The notes beneath the pieces are model-generated. The model worked only from the letters and a program-made list of their open reading frames with translations. It was not told the DNA's origin and searched no databases. Shown piece after piece: positions 7,943-15,968 of a stretch of 64,000 bases of DNA. Made by a program: the position numbers and the translations under genes. Source of the stretch: Actinomadura sp. DC4. GTDB lineage: Bacteria > Actinomycetota > Actinomycetes > Streptosporangiales > Streptosporangiaceae. Within the stretch, counting starts at the first letter, position 1, and each line of letters opens with the position of its first letter. The stretch is taken from positions 25,360 through 89,359 of the forward strand of contig NZ_JAUEQY010000039.1 of the NCBI RefSeq assembly GCF_030406325.1, read 5' to 3'.

Positions 7943-8725
7943 CTACTTGAACGTCAGCGAGACGGAGCCGAGCCCGGTGAAGTCGGCGGTGAAGGTCTGC
8001 CCGCGCGCCGCGTCGATCGCCCGGGTGCACGACCCGGGCAGCACCACGTGCCCCGCGTGCAGGCGGACGCCGAAGGAGGCGACCTTGCGGGCCAGCCAGG
8101 CGACCGCGATGACCGGATCGCCCAGCACCGCGTCGGAGCGGCCGGCGACGACGAACTCGCCGTCGCGGCGCAGCGTGGCCTCGATCGCGGTCAGGTCCAG
8201 GCCGGCGGGCGGCACGCCCTCCCCGATCACGTAGCCGGCCGAGGAGGCGTTGTCGGCGATGGTGTCGGCGAGCTTGATGCGCCAGTCGGCGATCCGGCTG
8301 TCGATGAGCTCGATCGCCGGGACGACGCGTTCGGTGGCGGCGAGCACGTCGGCCTCGGTGCAATCCTCACCGGGCAGGTCCGCGCCGAGCACGAAGCCGA
8401 CCTCGACCTCCACGCGGGGGTAGCAGTAGCGGTCGGCGGCCACCGGCTCGTCCTGACGCAACGCCATGTCGGCGAGCAGGTGGCCGTAGTCGGGCTCGTC
8501 CACGCCCATCATCTGCTGCATCGCCTCGGACGACAGCCCGACCTTGTGCCCGTTGACGGCACCACCGGCCGCGAGACGACGCCGGATGTTGACGAGCTGG
8601 ATCTCGTAGGCGTCCACCGCGTCGATGTCCGGATGGGTCTCGGTGAGCGGGGGAATCGGCGCCCGCTCCCGCTCGGCGGCCCGCAGCCGATCGGCGATCT
8701 CCACGCGCTGTTCCTCGGTCAGCAT
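7943..8725 (-). CDS. hsaE: 2-hydroxypenta-2,4-dienoate hydratase
   Basis: A 260-residue member of the MhpD/fumarylacetoacetase-like hydratase family. Diagnostic blocks are VNGHKVGLSSEAMQQMMGV near 58-76, the acidic metal-binding VEVEVGFVLG, then AIELIDSRIADW and SSAGYVIGEG. HsaE hydrates 2-hydroxyhexa-2,4-dienoate, released by HsaD, to 4-hydroxy-2-oxohexanoate. The HsaD-like gene lies nearby on the same strand but is separated by the plus-strand SDR. The downstream aldolase/dehydrogenase pair (HsaF/HsaG) is not in the window. Confidence 0.85.
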   Translation of the reverse strand: MLTEEQRVEIADRLRAAERERAPIPPLTETHPDIDAVDAYEIQLVNIRRRLAAGGAVNGHKVGLSSEAMQQMMGVDEPDYGHLLADMALRQDEPVAADRYCYPRVEVEVGFVLGADLPGEDCTEADVLAATERVVPAIELIDSRIADWRIKLADTIADNASSAGYVIGEGVPPAGLDLTAIEATLRRDGEFVVAGRSDAVLGDPVIAVAWLARKVASFGVRLHAGHVVLPGSCTRAIDAARGQTFTADFTGLGSVSLTFK

Positions 8726-8782
8726 GCCGTGACGCTACCCGCGCCGCCCCGCGCGGACCGCCCCGATCCCACTGGCCGGGAA

Positions 8783-8880
8783 CATCACCTCGGCCCCCGG
8801 ACACCGGGAGAGCCGGCGCCGCCTTCACCACCGGGCCCGGCTCGGCCGGACCGCAACGGGCGCCCTTGTCAGCGGCCGTC
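8783..8880 (-). pseudogene. Degenerate duplicate of an SDR C-terminus
   Basis: Read on the minus strand this stretch gives ADKGARCGPAEPGPVVK followed by AAPALPVSGG. That closely follows the last about 30 residues of the SDR gene starting at 9899 (TDKGARWDPADLGPVV, then AKAAPAIPVFGA), with a 4-5 residue deletion. DNA similarity is visible across about 90 bp. There is no start, upstream domain or stop in register, so it is a relic of a second copy of this SDR or of a local 3'-end duplication. Confidence 0.6.
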
Positions 8881-8958
8881 CTGTGCCCGGCGACGTCCGC
8901 GAAGGACACCCCGGACGGGCGGCCGGGCCTGCTGGTAATGGCCCTCGGACGCAGGTGA

Positions 8959-8982
8959 CCGGCGGGCCGGCTCGCCCGCCGG
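8959..8982 (-). terminator. Hairpin downstream of the SDR gene
   Basis: CCGGCGGGC and GCCCGCCGG form a 9-bp perfect stem with a 6-nt loop, 9 nt beyond the SDR stop at 8991. There is no U-run, as is common in high-GC actinobacteria. A terminator for the minus-strand SDR gene is the simplest reading. Confidence 0.5.
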
Positions 8983-8990
8983 CCGCTCTT

Positions 8991-9899
8991 TCAGGCTCCG
9001 AAGACCGGAATCGCGGGTGCCGCCTTCGCCACCAGGCTCGTGACCACCGGGCCCAGGTCGGCAGGGTCCCAGCGGGCGCCCTTGTCGGTGGACGGGCCGT
9101 GGCGGAAGCCGTCGACCACGCAGATCTCGCCGCCCTTGACCTCGAACACCCGGCCCGTGACCTCGCCCGACTCCGCCGAGCCCAGCCAGGTCACCAGCGG
9201 TGAGACGTTCTCCGGGGCCATGACGTCGAACGCGCCCTCCTCCTCCGGCGCGGCCATCATGTCGTCGAAGAGTCCCTCCGTCATCCGCGTCCGGGCCGCC
9301 GGGGCGATCGCGTTGACGGTCACGCCGTAGCGGGCCAGTTCGGCGGCGGCCACGAGAGTCAGCCCGACGATGCCGGCCTTGGCCGCCGAGTAGTTGGCCT
9401 GCCCGACGTTGCCGTACAAGCCGGCGCCGGAGGAGGTGTTGATGACCCGGGCCGCCACCGGCCGCCCGGCCTTGGTCTCGGCCCGCCAGTGCGCGGCGGC
9501 GTTCCTCAGCGGCAGGAAGTGGCCCTTGAGGTGCACGCGCATGACCGCGTCCCACTCGTCCTCGCCGAGGTTGACCAGCATCCGGTCGCGCAGGAACCCG
9601 GCGTTGTTGACGAGCGTGTCGAGCCGGCCGAACGACGAGACGGTGGTGGCGACCAGCGCCGCGGCGCCGTCGGCCGTGGCGACGTCGTGGTCGCTCGCCA
9701 CCGCACGGCCGCCGAGCGCCTCGATCTCGTGCACCACGTCGTGGGCGGGGCCCTCGCCGGCGGACCCGGCACCGTCCCGCGTCACCCCGAGGTCGTTGAC
9801 GACGACGGCGGCCCCCTGCCGGGCGAACTCCAGGGCGTGCGCCCGCCCGAGACCGCGTCCGGCACCGGTCACGATGACGACTCGTCCCGCGCAGATCAT
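8991..9899 (-). CDS. Short-chain dehydrogenase of the KstR2 regulon (MFE-2 dehydrogenase-like)
   Basis: This 302-residue SDR is of the type found as the dehydrogenase half of peroxisomal multifunctional enzyme 2. TGAGRGLG is at 11-18, NNAG at 98-101, Ser157, Y170 and K174, and there is a long C-terminal extension VVDGFRHGPSTDKGARW. A gene of this type is divergent from echA20 in mycobacterial KstR2 regulons (Rv3548c-like), exactly as here. Oxidation of a hydroxyacyl-CoA intermediate of HIP breakdown is likely but not proven. A KstR2-like palindrome lies in the 57-bp gap to echA20. Confidence 0.82.
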   Translation of the reverse strand: MICAGRVVIVTGAGRGLGRAHALEFARQGAAVVVNDLGVTRDGAGSAGEGPAHDVVHEIEALGGRAVASDHDVATADGAAALVATTVSSFGRLDTLVNNAGFLRDRMLVNLGEDEWDAVMRVHLKGHFLPLRNAAAHWRAETKAGRPVAARVINTSSGAGLYGNVGQANYSAAKAGIVGLTLVAAAELARYGVTVNAIAPAARTRMTEGLFDDMMAAPEEEGAFDVMAPENVSPLVTWLGSAESGEVTGRVFEVKGGEICVVDGFRHGPSTDKGARWDPADLGPVVTSLVAKAAPAIPVFGA

Positions 9900-9928
9900 C
9901 GCGTGGCCTCCTCTGCTAGATTCCTTCT

Positions 9929-9942
9929 AACAAATGTTTGGT
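9929..9942. promoter_or_regulatory. KstR2-type operator (SDR // echA20)
   Basis: On the minus strand the sequence reads ACCAAACATTTGTT, a 14-bp near-palindrome that fits AnCAAnnnnTTGnT. The published KstR2 box is AnCAAGnnCTTGnT, so only the G and C flanking the centre differ. It sits between divergent KstR2-type genes, 14 bp upstream of the echA20 start. A close copy is at 15941-15954. Confidence 0.7.
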
Positions 9943-9956
9943 GGAAAGGTAGCACT

Positions 9957-10709
9957 ATGGGAGTCTCCACCACAGTCCACCCGGACGGGGTGGCCGAGAT
10001 CGTCGTGGCCGTGCCGCCGGTGAACGCGCTCACCGTGCGGGGCTGGTACGACCTGGCCGACGCGGTCACCGCCGCGGGCCGTGACCACCGGGTTCGCGCC
10101 GTGGTGCTGCGCGCGGACGGCCGGGGCTTCAACGCCGGCGTGGACATCAAGGAGATGCAGGCCGCGGAGGGCTTCGAGGCGCTGCTGGGCGCCAACCGGG
10201 GCTGCGCCGCCGCGTTCGCCGCCGTCTACGAGTGCGAGGTCCCGGTCATCGCCGCCGTGCACGGCTTCTGCCTGGGCGGCGGCATCGGCCTGGCCGGCAA
10301 CGCCGACATCATCGTGGCCAGCGAGGACGCCACCTTCGGGCTGCCCGAAGTGGACCAGGGCGCCCTCGGCGCCGCCACCCACCTGGCCCGGCTCGTCCCC
10401 CAGCACCTGATGCGCGCCATGGTCTACACGTGCCGCACCGCGACCGCCCGGCAGCTCCACCAGTACGGCTCGGTGCTGGAGGTCGTGCCGCAGGCCGAGC
10501 TGCGCGAGACGGCGATGGAGGTGGCCGGGCGGATCGCGGGCAAGGACCCGCTGGTGATCCGGCGGGCCAAGGAGTCGCTCAACGGCATCGACCCGGTCGA
10601 CGTCCGGCGCAGCTACCGGTTCGAGCAGGGCTTCACCTTCGAGCTCAACCTCGCCGGCGCCGGCGACCGGCACCGCGACGCGTTCGTCGCCCGGAAGGAG
10701 CGGACGTGA
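9957..10709 (+). CDS. echA20: Crotonase-fold CoA hydrolase of ring opening, EchA20
   Basis: A 250-residue enoyl-CoA hydratase/isomerase superfamily member. It has the CoA-binding FNAGVDIKEMQ segment and the oxyanion block HGFCLGGGIGLAGNADIIVASEDATFGLPEVDQG. In Mycobacterium and Rhodococcus, EchA20 opens the remaining ring of the HIP skeleton, giving the substrate for IpdAB. The ATG follows an AAAGG box about 7 nt upstream, and the operator lies just before it. The stop overlaps the ipdA start (GTGA at 10706-10709), giving the conserved order echA20-ipdA-ipdB-ipdC. Confidence 0.88.
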   Translation: MGVSTTVHPDGVAEIVVAVPPVNALTVRGWYDLADAVTAAGRDHRVRAVVLRADGRGFNAGVDIKEMQAAEGFEALLGANRGCAAAFAAVYECEVPVIAAVHGFCLGGGIGLAGNADIIVASEDATFGLPEVDQGALGAATHLARLVPQHLMRAMVYTCRTATARQLHQYGSVLEVVPQAELRETAMEVAGRIAGKDPLVIRRAKESLNGIDPVDVRRSYRFEQGFTFELNLAGAGDRHRDAFVARKERT

Positions 10710-11545
10710 AGGTCATGTCGATCGAGGAGATCGTCGGCTCGCTGGAGAGCGGGATGACGATCGGGATCGGCGGCTGGGGGTCGCGGCGCAAGCCGATGGC
10801 GCTGGTCCGGGCGATCTGCCGCTCGCCGCTCACCGACCTCACCGTCATCTCCTACGGAGGCCCCGACGTCGGCCTGCTGTGCGCGTACGGGAAGGTCCGG
10901 CGAGTCGTCGCCCCGTTCGTCACGCTCGACTCGATCCCGCTGGAACCGCACTTCCGCGCCGCGCGGCGCGACGGGTCGATCGCCTTCACCGAGTACGACG
11001 AGGGCATGTTCATGTTCGGCCTGTACGCGGCGGCGCACCGGCTGCCGTTCCTGCCCACCCGCGCCGGGCTCGGCTCGGACGTGATGCGGGTCAACCCGGA
11101 GCTGCGCACCGTCCGCTCCCCCTACGACGACGGCGAGGAGCTCGTGGCCGTGCCGGCGTTGACGATGGACGTCGCCCTCGTCCACATGAACCGCGCCGAC
11201 GCGCGCGGCAACGCCCGCTACCTCGGCCCGGACCCGTACCTGGACGACCTGTTCGTGAAGGCGGCGACGACGGCCTCCTACGTGTCCTGTGAACGCCTCG
11301 TGGACACCGCGGACCTGCTCGGGGACGGCCACGTACGGTCGCTGCTGATCAGCCGCGTCCACGTGACCGGCGTGACCGAGACGCCGCGCGGCGCTCACTT
11401 CACCGACTGCGAGCCCGACCACGGGCGCGACGAGGCGTTCCAGCGCGCGTACGTGGAGGCCGCGGCCGACCCGGACGCGTGGGAGGCGTTCCGGCGGCGC
11501 TACCTCGACGGGGACGAAAAGGCTTACCAGGAGGCGATCCGATGA
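10706..11545 (+). CDS. ipdA: COCHEA-CoA hydrolase alpha subunit, IpdA
   Basis: This 279-residue protein has the fold of class I CoA-transferase alpha subunits: TIGIGGWGSRRKPMALVRAI near the N-terminus, then FTEYDEGMFMFGLYAAA and the MNRADARGNARYLGPDPY block. The established function of IpdAB is hydrolytic opening of the last steroid ring (COCHEA-CoA), not CoA transfer. The GTG start overlaps the echA20 stop and follows GGAAGGAG (10693-10700). It is coupled by ATGA to ipdB. Length is close to that of the mycobacterial protein. Confidence 0.9.
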   Translation: MKVMSIEEIVGSLESGMTIGIGGWGSRRKPMALVRAICRSPLTDLTVISYGGPDVGLLCAYGKVRRVVAPFVTLDSIPLEPHFRAARRDGSIAFTEYDEGMFMFGLYAAAHRLPFLPTRAGLGSDVMRVNPELRTVRSPYDDGEELVAVPALTMDVALVHMNRADARGNARYLGPDPYLDDLFVKAATTASYVSCERLVDTADLLGDGHVRSLLISRVHVTGVTETPRGAHFTDCEPDHGRDEAFQRAYVEAAADPDAWEAFRRRYLDGDEKAYQEAIR

Positions 11546-12267
11546 CGGCGACCCGTGCCGAGGTGTGCGTGACGGCGTGCGCCGAGGCCTGGCGCGGCGA
11601 CGGGGAGGTCCTGGCCGCGGCGATGGGCACCTGCTCTGTCCTCGGGGCGCGGCTGGCCCGGCTGACGTTCGAGCCCGCGCTGCTCACCACGGACGGCGGC
11701 GCGCTGCTCACCGCCGAGCCGATCCCGCTCGGCGCGGAGGCGGGCGCCATCGAGGGCGGCCTGCCGTTCCGCGACCACCTGTGGCTGGTCGCGGCCGGGC
11801 GGCGGCACGTGATGATGGGCGCGAGCCAGATCGACCGCCGCGGCAACACCAACATCTCCGCGATCGGCGACTGGGAGCGGCCCAAGTCCCAGCTCCTCGG
11901 CGCGCGTGGCGCGCCCGGCAACACGCGCTGCAACCCGACGAGCTACTGGATCCCCCGCCACTCGACTCGCGTGTTCGTGGAGCGGGTCGACTTCGTCAGC
12001 GGCGTCGGCACCGACCGCGGCGCGTTCGACCTGCGCCGGGTCGTCACCGACCTGGGCGTCCTCGACTTCGCCGGGCCGGACGCCACGATGCGGCTGGTCT
12101 CGGTGCACCCCGGCGTCACGGTGGAGCAGGTCGTGGCCGCGACCGGCTTCGCGCTGGACGTCCCCGCCGACGTGCCCGAGACCCGTACGCCCACCGAGGA
12201 GGAGCTGCGGCTGCTGCGGGAGTTCCTCGACCCGGGCTCTCAGCGCGATCGCGAGGTGCGGACATGA
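11542..12267 (+). CDS. ipdB: COCHEA-CoA hydrolase beta subunit, IpdB
   Basis: The 241-residue partner of IpdA, related to CoA-transferase beta subunits. Visible blocks are AAMGTCSVLGARLARLTFEP, HVMMGASQIDRRGNTNISAIGDWERP and a C-terminal VHPGVTVEQVVAATGF, typical of the family. The two subunits form the hydrolase that opens the final carbocycle in HIP degradation. The ATG overlaps the ipdA stop, with an AGGAGG box just upstream, and the stop overlaps the ipdC start (ATGA 12264-12267), so all four genes are one translationally coupled unit. Confidence 0.9.
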   Translation: MTATRAEVCVTACAEAWRGDGEVLAAAMGTCSVLGARLARLTFEPALLTTDGGALLTAEPIPLGAEAGAIEGGLPFRDHLWLVAAGRRHVMMGASQIDRRGNTNISAIGDWERPKSQLLGARGAPGNTRCNPTSYWIPRHSTRVFVERVDFVSGVGTDRGAFDLRRVVTDLGVLDFAGPDATMRLVSVHPGVTVEQVVAATGFALDVPADVPETRTPTEEELRLLREFLDPGSQRDREVRT

Positions 12268-13334
12268 TCCGCACCGCGCTCACCGAGCTCACCGGCGTCC
12301 GGCACCCCGTCGTGCAGACGGGGATGGGCTGGGTGGCCGGGCCGCGGCTGGTGTCGGCGGTGGCCGAGGCCGGCGGGCTCGGCGTGCTGGGGTCCGCGAC
12401 GATGACGACCGGGGAGCTCGCGTCCGCGATCGGCGAGGTCAAGGACCGTACCGGCGCGCCGTTCGGGGTCAACCTGCGGGCCGACGCCGGCGACGCCGCC
12501 GAGCGCGTCGACCTGCTGATCCGCGAGGGCGTCAAGGTCGCCTCGTTCGCGCTGGCGCCGAGCCGGGACCTGATCGGCCGGCTGAAGGACGCGGGCGTCG
12601 TGGTGATCCCGTCCGTGGGCGCGCGGCGGCACGCGGAGAAGGTCGCGGGCTGGGGCGCGGACGCGGTCCTGGTGCAGGGCGGCGAGGGCGGGGGGCACAC
12701 CGGCCCGGTCGCCACCACGCTCCTGCTCCCCCAGGTGGTCGACGCCGTGGACATCCCGGTGATCGCGGCCGGTGGCTTCTTCGACGGCCGCGGACTCGCC
12801 GCCGCGCTCGCGTACGGCGCGGCGGGAGTGGGGATGGGCACGCGGTTCCTGCTCACCTCCGACAGCTCCGTGCCGGACGCCGTCAAGCAGGTCTATCTGA
12901 GCATGGCCGAGACCGTCGTGACCCGGCAGGTGGACGGGCTGCCGCACCGGGTGCTGCGGACCGGCCTCATCGAAGCGCTGGAGACGCGCGGGCGGGTACG
13001 GCGGCTGTCCGGGGCGATGCGCAACGCCGCCCGGTTCCGGCGGCTGTCCGGCATGAGCGTACGGGCCATGCTGCGCGACGGGATGGCGATGCGGCACGGC
13101 AAGGACCTGTCGTGGTCGCAGGTGCTGATGGCGGCCAACACCCCGATGCTGTTGAAGGCGGCCATGGTGGACGGCCGCCCGGACCTGGGCGTGATGGCCT
13201 CCGGGCAGGTCGTCGGCGTGATCGAGGACCTGCCCTCGTGCGCGGAGCTGATCGGGCGGATCGTGCGTCAGGCCGCCGAGGCGATCGAGGCCTCCCACGG
13301 CCTCCTGCGGCAGGACGTCACAGGCGCTCGATGA
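12264..13334 (+). CDS. ipdC: FMN-dependent nitronate-monooxygenase-like reductase, IpdC
   Basis: A 356-residue TIM-barrel flavoprotein of the nitronate monooxygenase/2-nitropropane dioxygenase family. It has HPVVQTGMGWVAGPRLVSAV near the N-terminus, the flavin-phosphate block LVQGGEGGGHTG, and the second glycine block AAGGFFDGRGLAAALAYGA followed by GMGTRF. IpdC is needed in HIP catabolism for a reduction after ring C opening. Its 3' end overlaps the 3' end of convergent fadA6 by 17 bp (13318-13334). Confidence 0.88.
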   Translation: MIRTALTELTGVRHPVVQTGMGWVAGPRLVSAVAEAGGLGVLGSATMTTGELASAIGEVKDRTGAPFGVNLRADAGDAAERVDLLIREGVKVASFALAPSRDLIGRLKDAGVVVIPSVGARRHAEKVAGWGADAVLVQGGEGGGHTGPVATTLLLPQVVDAVDIPVIAAGGFFDGRGLAAALAYGAAGVGMGTRFLLTSDSSVPDAVKQVYLSMAETVVTRQVDGLPHRVLRTGLIEALETRGRVRRLSGAMRNAARFRRLSGMSVRAMLRDGMAMRHGKDLSWSQVLMAANTPMLLKAAMVDGRPDLGVMASGQVVGVIEDLPSCAELIGRIVRQAAEAIEASHGLLRQDVTGAR

Positions 13335-14466
13335 CGGTCACGTTGGCCTGACCGCCGCCCTCGCACATGGTCTGCAGGCCGTAACGCCCGCCGGTGCGCT
13401 CCAGGTGGTGGAGCAGCGTCGTCATCAGGCGCGCTCCGGTGGCGCCCAGGGGGTGGCCCAGCGCGATCGCGCCGCCGTTGGGGTTGACGCACGCCGGGTC
13501 GGCGCCGGTCTCCTTGATCCAGGCCAGCACGACGCTGGCGAACGCCTCGTTGATCTCCACGGTGTCGATCTGCCCGATGGTCATGCCCGCCTTCTTCAGC
13601 GCGTACGCGGTAGCGGGGATGGGCGCGGACAGCATCCGGATCGGGTCCTCGCCGCGGACGGACAGGTGGTGGACGCGGGCGCGCGGGGTCAGCCCGTGGT
13701 CACGGACGGCCTGCTCGGAGGCGATCAGCAGCGCGGCGGCGCCGTCGGAGATCTGCGAGGACACCGCGGCGGTCAGCCGCCCGCCGTCGACCAGGGTCTT
13801 CAGCCCGGCCATCTTCTCCAGCGAGGTGTCGCGGCGCGGCCCCTCGTCGGTCGTGACGTCCTCGTACGGGGCGATCTCCTTCTCGAACAGGCCGCCGTCG
13901 ATCGCCCGCAGCGCCCGAGTGTGGGACTCGTAGGCGAACCGCTCCATGTCATCGCGGCCGATGTCCCAGTCACGGGCGATCATCTCCGCGCCGTTGAACT
14001 GGGAGACCTCCTCGTCGCCGTAGCGGGCGGTCCAGCCCTTCGATCCGTGGAAGGGCCCCTCGGGGTAGCCGATCGTGGCACCGCCCGCCGTACCGATCGG
14101 GACCTGCGACATGTTCTGCACGCCGCCGGCGACCACCAGCTCGGCGGTGCCCGACATGACGGCCTGGGCGGCGAAGTGCACCGCCTGCTGGGACGAGCCG
14201 CACTGGCGGTCGACGGTGACCCCGGGCACCTCCTCGGGCAGCCCGGCCGCGAGCCAGCAGGTGCGGGCGACGTCGCCGGCCTGCGGGCCGAGCGTGTCGA
14301 CGCACCCGAAGATCACGTCCTCGACCGCGGCGGGGTCGGCGCCGGTCCGCTCCATGAGTGCGCGCAGCACGTGGGCGCCCAGGTCGGCGGGGTGCACCGT
14401 GGACAGCCCGCCGCCACGCCGGCCCACGGGGGTGCGGACCGCCTCGACGATGTAGGCCTCGGCCAT
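13318..14466 (-). CDS. fadA6: Acetyl-CoA acyltransferase (thiolase) FadA6
   Basis: A 382-residue thiolase with the acyl-accepting Cys89 in VDRQCGSSQQA, the NEAFASVV motif, His in GHPLGATGAR and the second Cys in the C-terminal CEGGGQANVTVIE block. All catalytic groups are present. FadA6 carries out thiolytic steps on the ring-opened CoA thioesters in the KstR2 regulon. The ATG at 14466 is preceded by GAGGAG. It lies 11 nt downstream of kstR2, which suggests cotranscription with kstR2 and ipdF; this order matches mycobacteria. Confidence 0.9.
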   Translation of the reverse strand: MAEAYIVEAVRTPVGRRGGGLSTVHPADLGAHVLRALMERTGADPAAVEDVIFGCVDTLGPQAGDVARTCWLAAGLPEEVPGVTVDRQCGSSQQAVHFAAQAVMSGTAELVVAGGVQNMSQVPIGTAGGATIGYPEGPFHGSKGWTARYGDEEVSQFNGAEMIARDWDIGRDDMERFAYESHTRALRAIDGGLFEKEIAPYEDVTTDEGPRRDTSLEKMAGLKTLVDGGRLTAAVSSQISDGAAALLIASEQAVRDHGLTPRARVHHLSVRGEDPIRMLSAPIPATAYALKKAGMTIGQIDTVEINEAFASVVLAWIKETGADPACVNPNGGAIALGHPLGATGARLMTTLLHHLERTGGRYGLQTMCEGGGQANVTVIERL

Positions 14467-14477
14467 CGCGTTTCTCC

Positions 14478-15107
14478 TCAGCTCTCGGGTGCCGCCTGGA
14501 TCCCTTCGAGGACCATGGCGAGATACTGCTTGGCGACCTCGGCCGGCGACAGCCGCTCGCCGGGCTGGTACCAGCTCGCGGCGACCCACACGGCGTCGCG
14601 GATGAACCGGTAGACCAGCGACCGGTCCAGGTCGGCGCGGAAGTCGCCCTCGGTCACGCCGCGTTCGAGCAGCCCCAGCCACATGTCCTGGTGGCGGCGC
14701 CACGACTCGGCGAGGAAACCGAAGCGCTCCCAGGAGGCGGCGAGGTAGCGCGACTCCCTCTGGTAGATCATGACCGCGTGGCGGTGCTCGTCCATGCACC
14801 GGAACGACTCGGCGACCAGTGCCTCAAGGGTCTGCCGGGCGCCGAGACCGGCGTCCAGGACGCGCTCGAACCCGGCCCACATGTCGCCCAGGAAGGTGGC
14901 CAGGATCTCCTCCACCATCGACTCCTTGGAGTCGAAGTGGTAGTAAAGGCTGCCGCCCAGGATGCCGGCCGCGTCGGCCACCTCGCGGACGGTCGTGGCG
15001 GCGTAGCCCCGCTCGGCGAAGACCTCGGCCGCCGCGGAGAGCAGCTCGGCACGCCGGACCGCGCGGGCGCTGGTCGTGCCTTCGGCGTCGCGGCGTCGTG
15101 GACTCAT
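14478..15107 (-). CDS. kstR2: TetR-family repressor of HIP catabolism, KstR2
   Basis: This 209-residue TetR protein has an N-terminal HTH (AAEVFAERGYAATTVREVADAAGILGGSLYYHFDSKESMVEEIL, about 25-70), with the GGSLYYHF recognition helix typical of KstR2/AcrR proteins. The ligand domain ends in WYQPGERLSPAEVAKQYLAMVLEGI. KstR2 is released by HIP-CoA. Position between fadA6 and ipdF, and the two matching palindromes in nearby divergent promoters, support the assignment. The start is set by a CAGGAG box in the short gap to ipdF. Confidence 0.88.
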   Translation of the reverse strand: MSPRRRDAEGTTSARAVRRAELLSAAAEVFAERGYAATTVREVADAAGILGGSLYYHFDSKESMVEEILATFLGDMWAGFERVLDAGLGARQTLEALVAESFRCMDEHRHAVMIYQRESRYLAASWERFGFLAESWRRHQDMWLGLLERGVTEGDFRADLDRSLVYRFIRDAVWVAASWYQPGERLSPAEVAKQYLAMVLEGIQAAPES

Positions 15108-15130
15108 CGAAGAGGCTCTCCTGGTCTGTC

Positions 15131-15928
15131 TCAGGGATGCTGGCTGGACACGGAGACGACCTCCCCGGTCAGGTACGAGGAGTAGCCGCTCGCCAGGAAC
15201 ACTATGACGTTGGCCACCTCCCACGGCTCGGCGGACCGCCCGAACGCCTCGCGGGCGGTCAGCTCCTCCAGCACCTCGGGTGAGGTGACCTTCACCAGAT
15301 GCGGGTGCATCGCGAGGGACGGCGCGACCGCGTTGACGCGCACGCGGTAGTCCGCCGCCTCGAGTGCCGCGCACCGGGTCAGCGCCATCACGCCCGCCTT
15401 GGCGGCGGCGTAGTGCGACTGGCCGCGCTGGGCCCGCCAGCCGACGACCGAGGCGTTGTTGACGATCACGCCGCCGTCGTCCTGGCGCCGCATCGCCCGC
15501 AGGGCCGCGCGGGTGCAGCGCATCGTGCCGTTCAGCGTGACGTCCAGGACGCGGTCCCACTGGTCGTCGGCCATGTCCACCAGGTCGGTGGTGCCGCCCA
15601 GGCCGGCGTTGTTGACCGCCACGTCGATGCGGCCGAACCTGTCCAGCGCCGCGTCGTACAGCGCCCGTACCTGCTCGTCGGAGGTGACGTCGCAGGGCCG
15701 CGCGGCGACCCGCTCCGCGCCGAACTCCGCGGCCAGCGCCTCCCGCGACGCCTCCAGCCTCCGCTCGTGCGCGTCGCTGACGAACACGCGGGCGCCCTCT
15801 TCGAGGCAGCGGCGGGCGGTGGCTCCGCCGATGCCCGCCCCGGCCGCCGCGGTGATCACCACGACGTCGTCGCGAAGGAGTCCGTGCGCGGGAACGGGAG
15901 GCGGGGCCCCCTTCTGCTGTTCCGTCAC
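15131..15928 (-). CDS. ipdF: Short-chain dehydrogenase IpdF
   Basis: A 265-residue SDR with cofactor motif TAAAGAGIG (26-34), NNAG, and a Ser/Tyr/Lys active site in NNASVVGWRAQ and SHYAAAKAG. IpdF oxidises or reduces the 5-OH/5-oxo group of HIP-CoA intermediates. The GTG start at 15928 is 12 bp from the KstR2-type palindrome, and the gene is divergent from ipdE1. It leads the ipdF-kstR2-fadA6 operon, the mycobacterial arrangement. Confidence 0.85.
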   Translation of the reverse strand: MTEQQKGAPPPVPAHGLLRDDVVVITAAAGAGIGGATARRCLEEGARVFVSDAHERRLEASREALAAEFGAERVAARPCDVTSDEQVRALYDAALDRFGRIDVAVNNAGLGGTTDLVDMADDQWDRVLDVTLNGTMRCTRAALRAMRRQDDGGVIVNNASVVGWRAQRGQSHYAAAKAGVMALTRCAALEAADYRVRVNAVAPSLAMHPHLVKVTSPEVLEELTAREAFGRSAEPWEVANVIVFLASGYSSYLTGEVVSVSSQHP

Positions 15929-15940
15929 GTCGGTTACTCT

Positions 15941-15954
15941 ACCAAACAGTTGTT
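15941..15954. promoter_or_regulatory. KstR2-type operator (ipdF // ipdE1)
   Basis: ACCAAACAGTTGTT fits AnCAAnnnnTTGnT and continues as TAGAA, like the complement of the site at 9929-9942. It is 12 bp from the ipdF start and 14 bp from the ipdE1 start, so a bound repressor would block both promoters. Confidence 0.72.
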
Positions 15955-15968
15955 AGAAAGAAGGCCTC

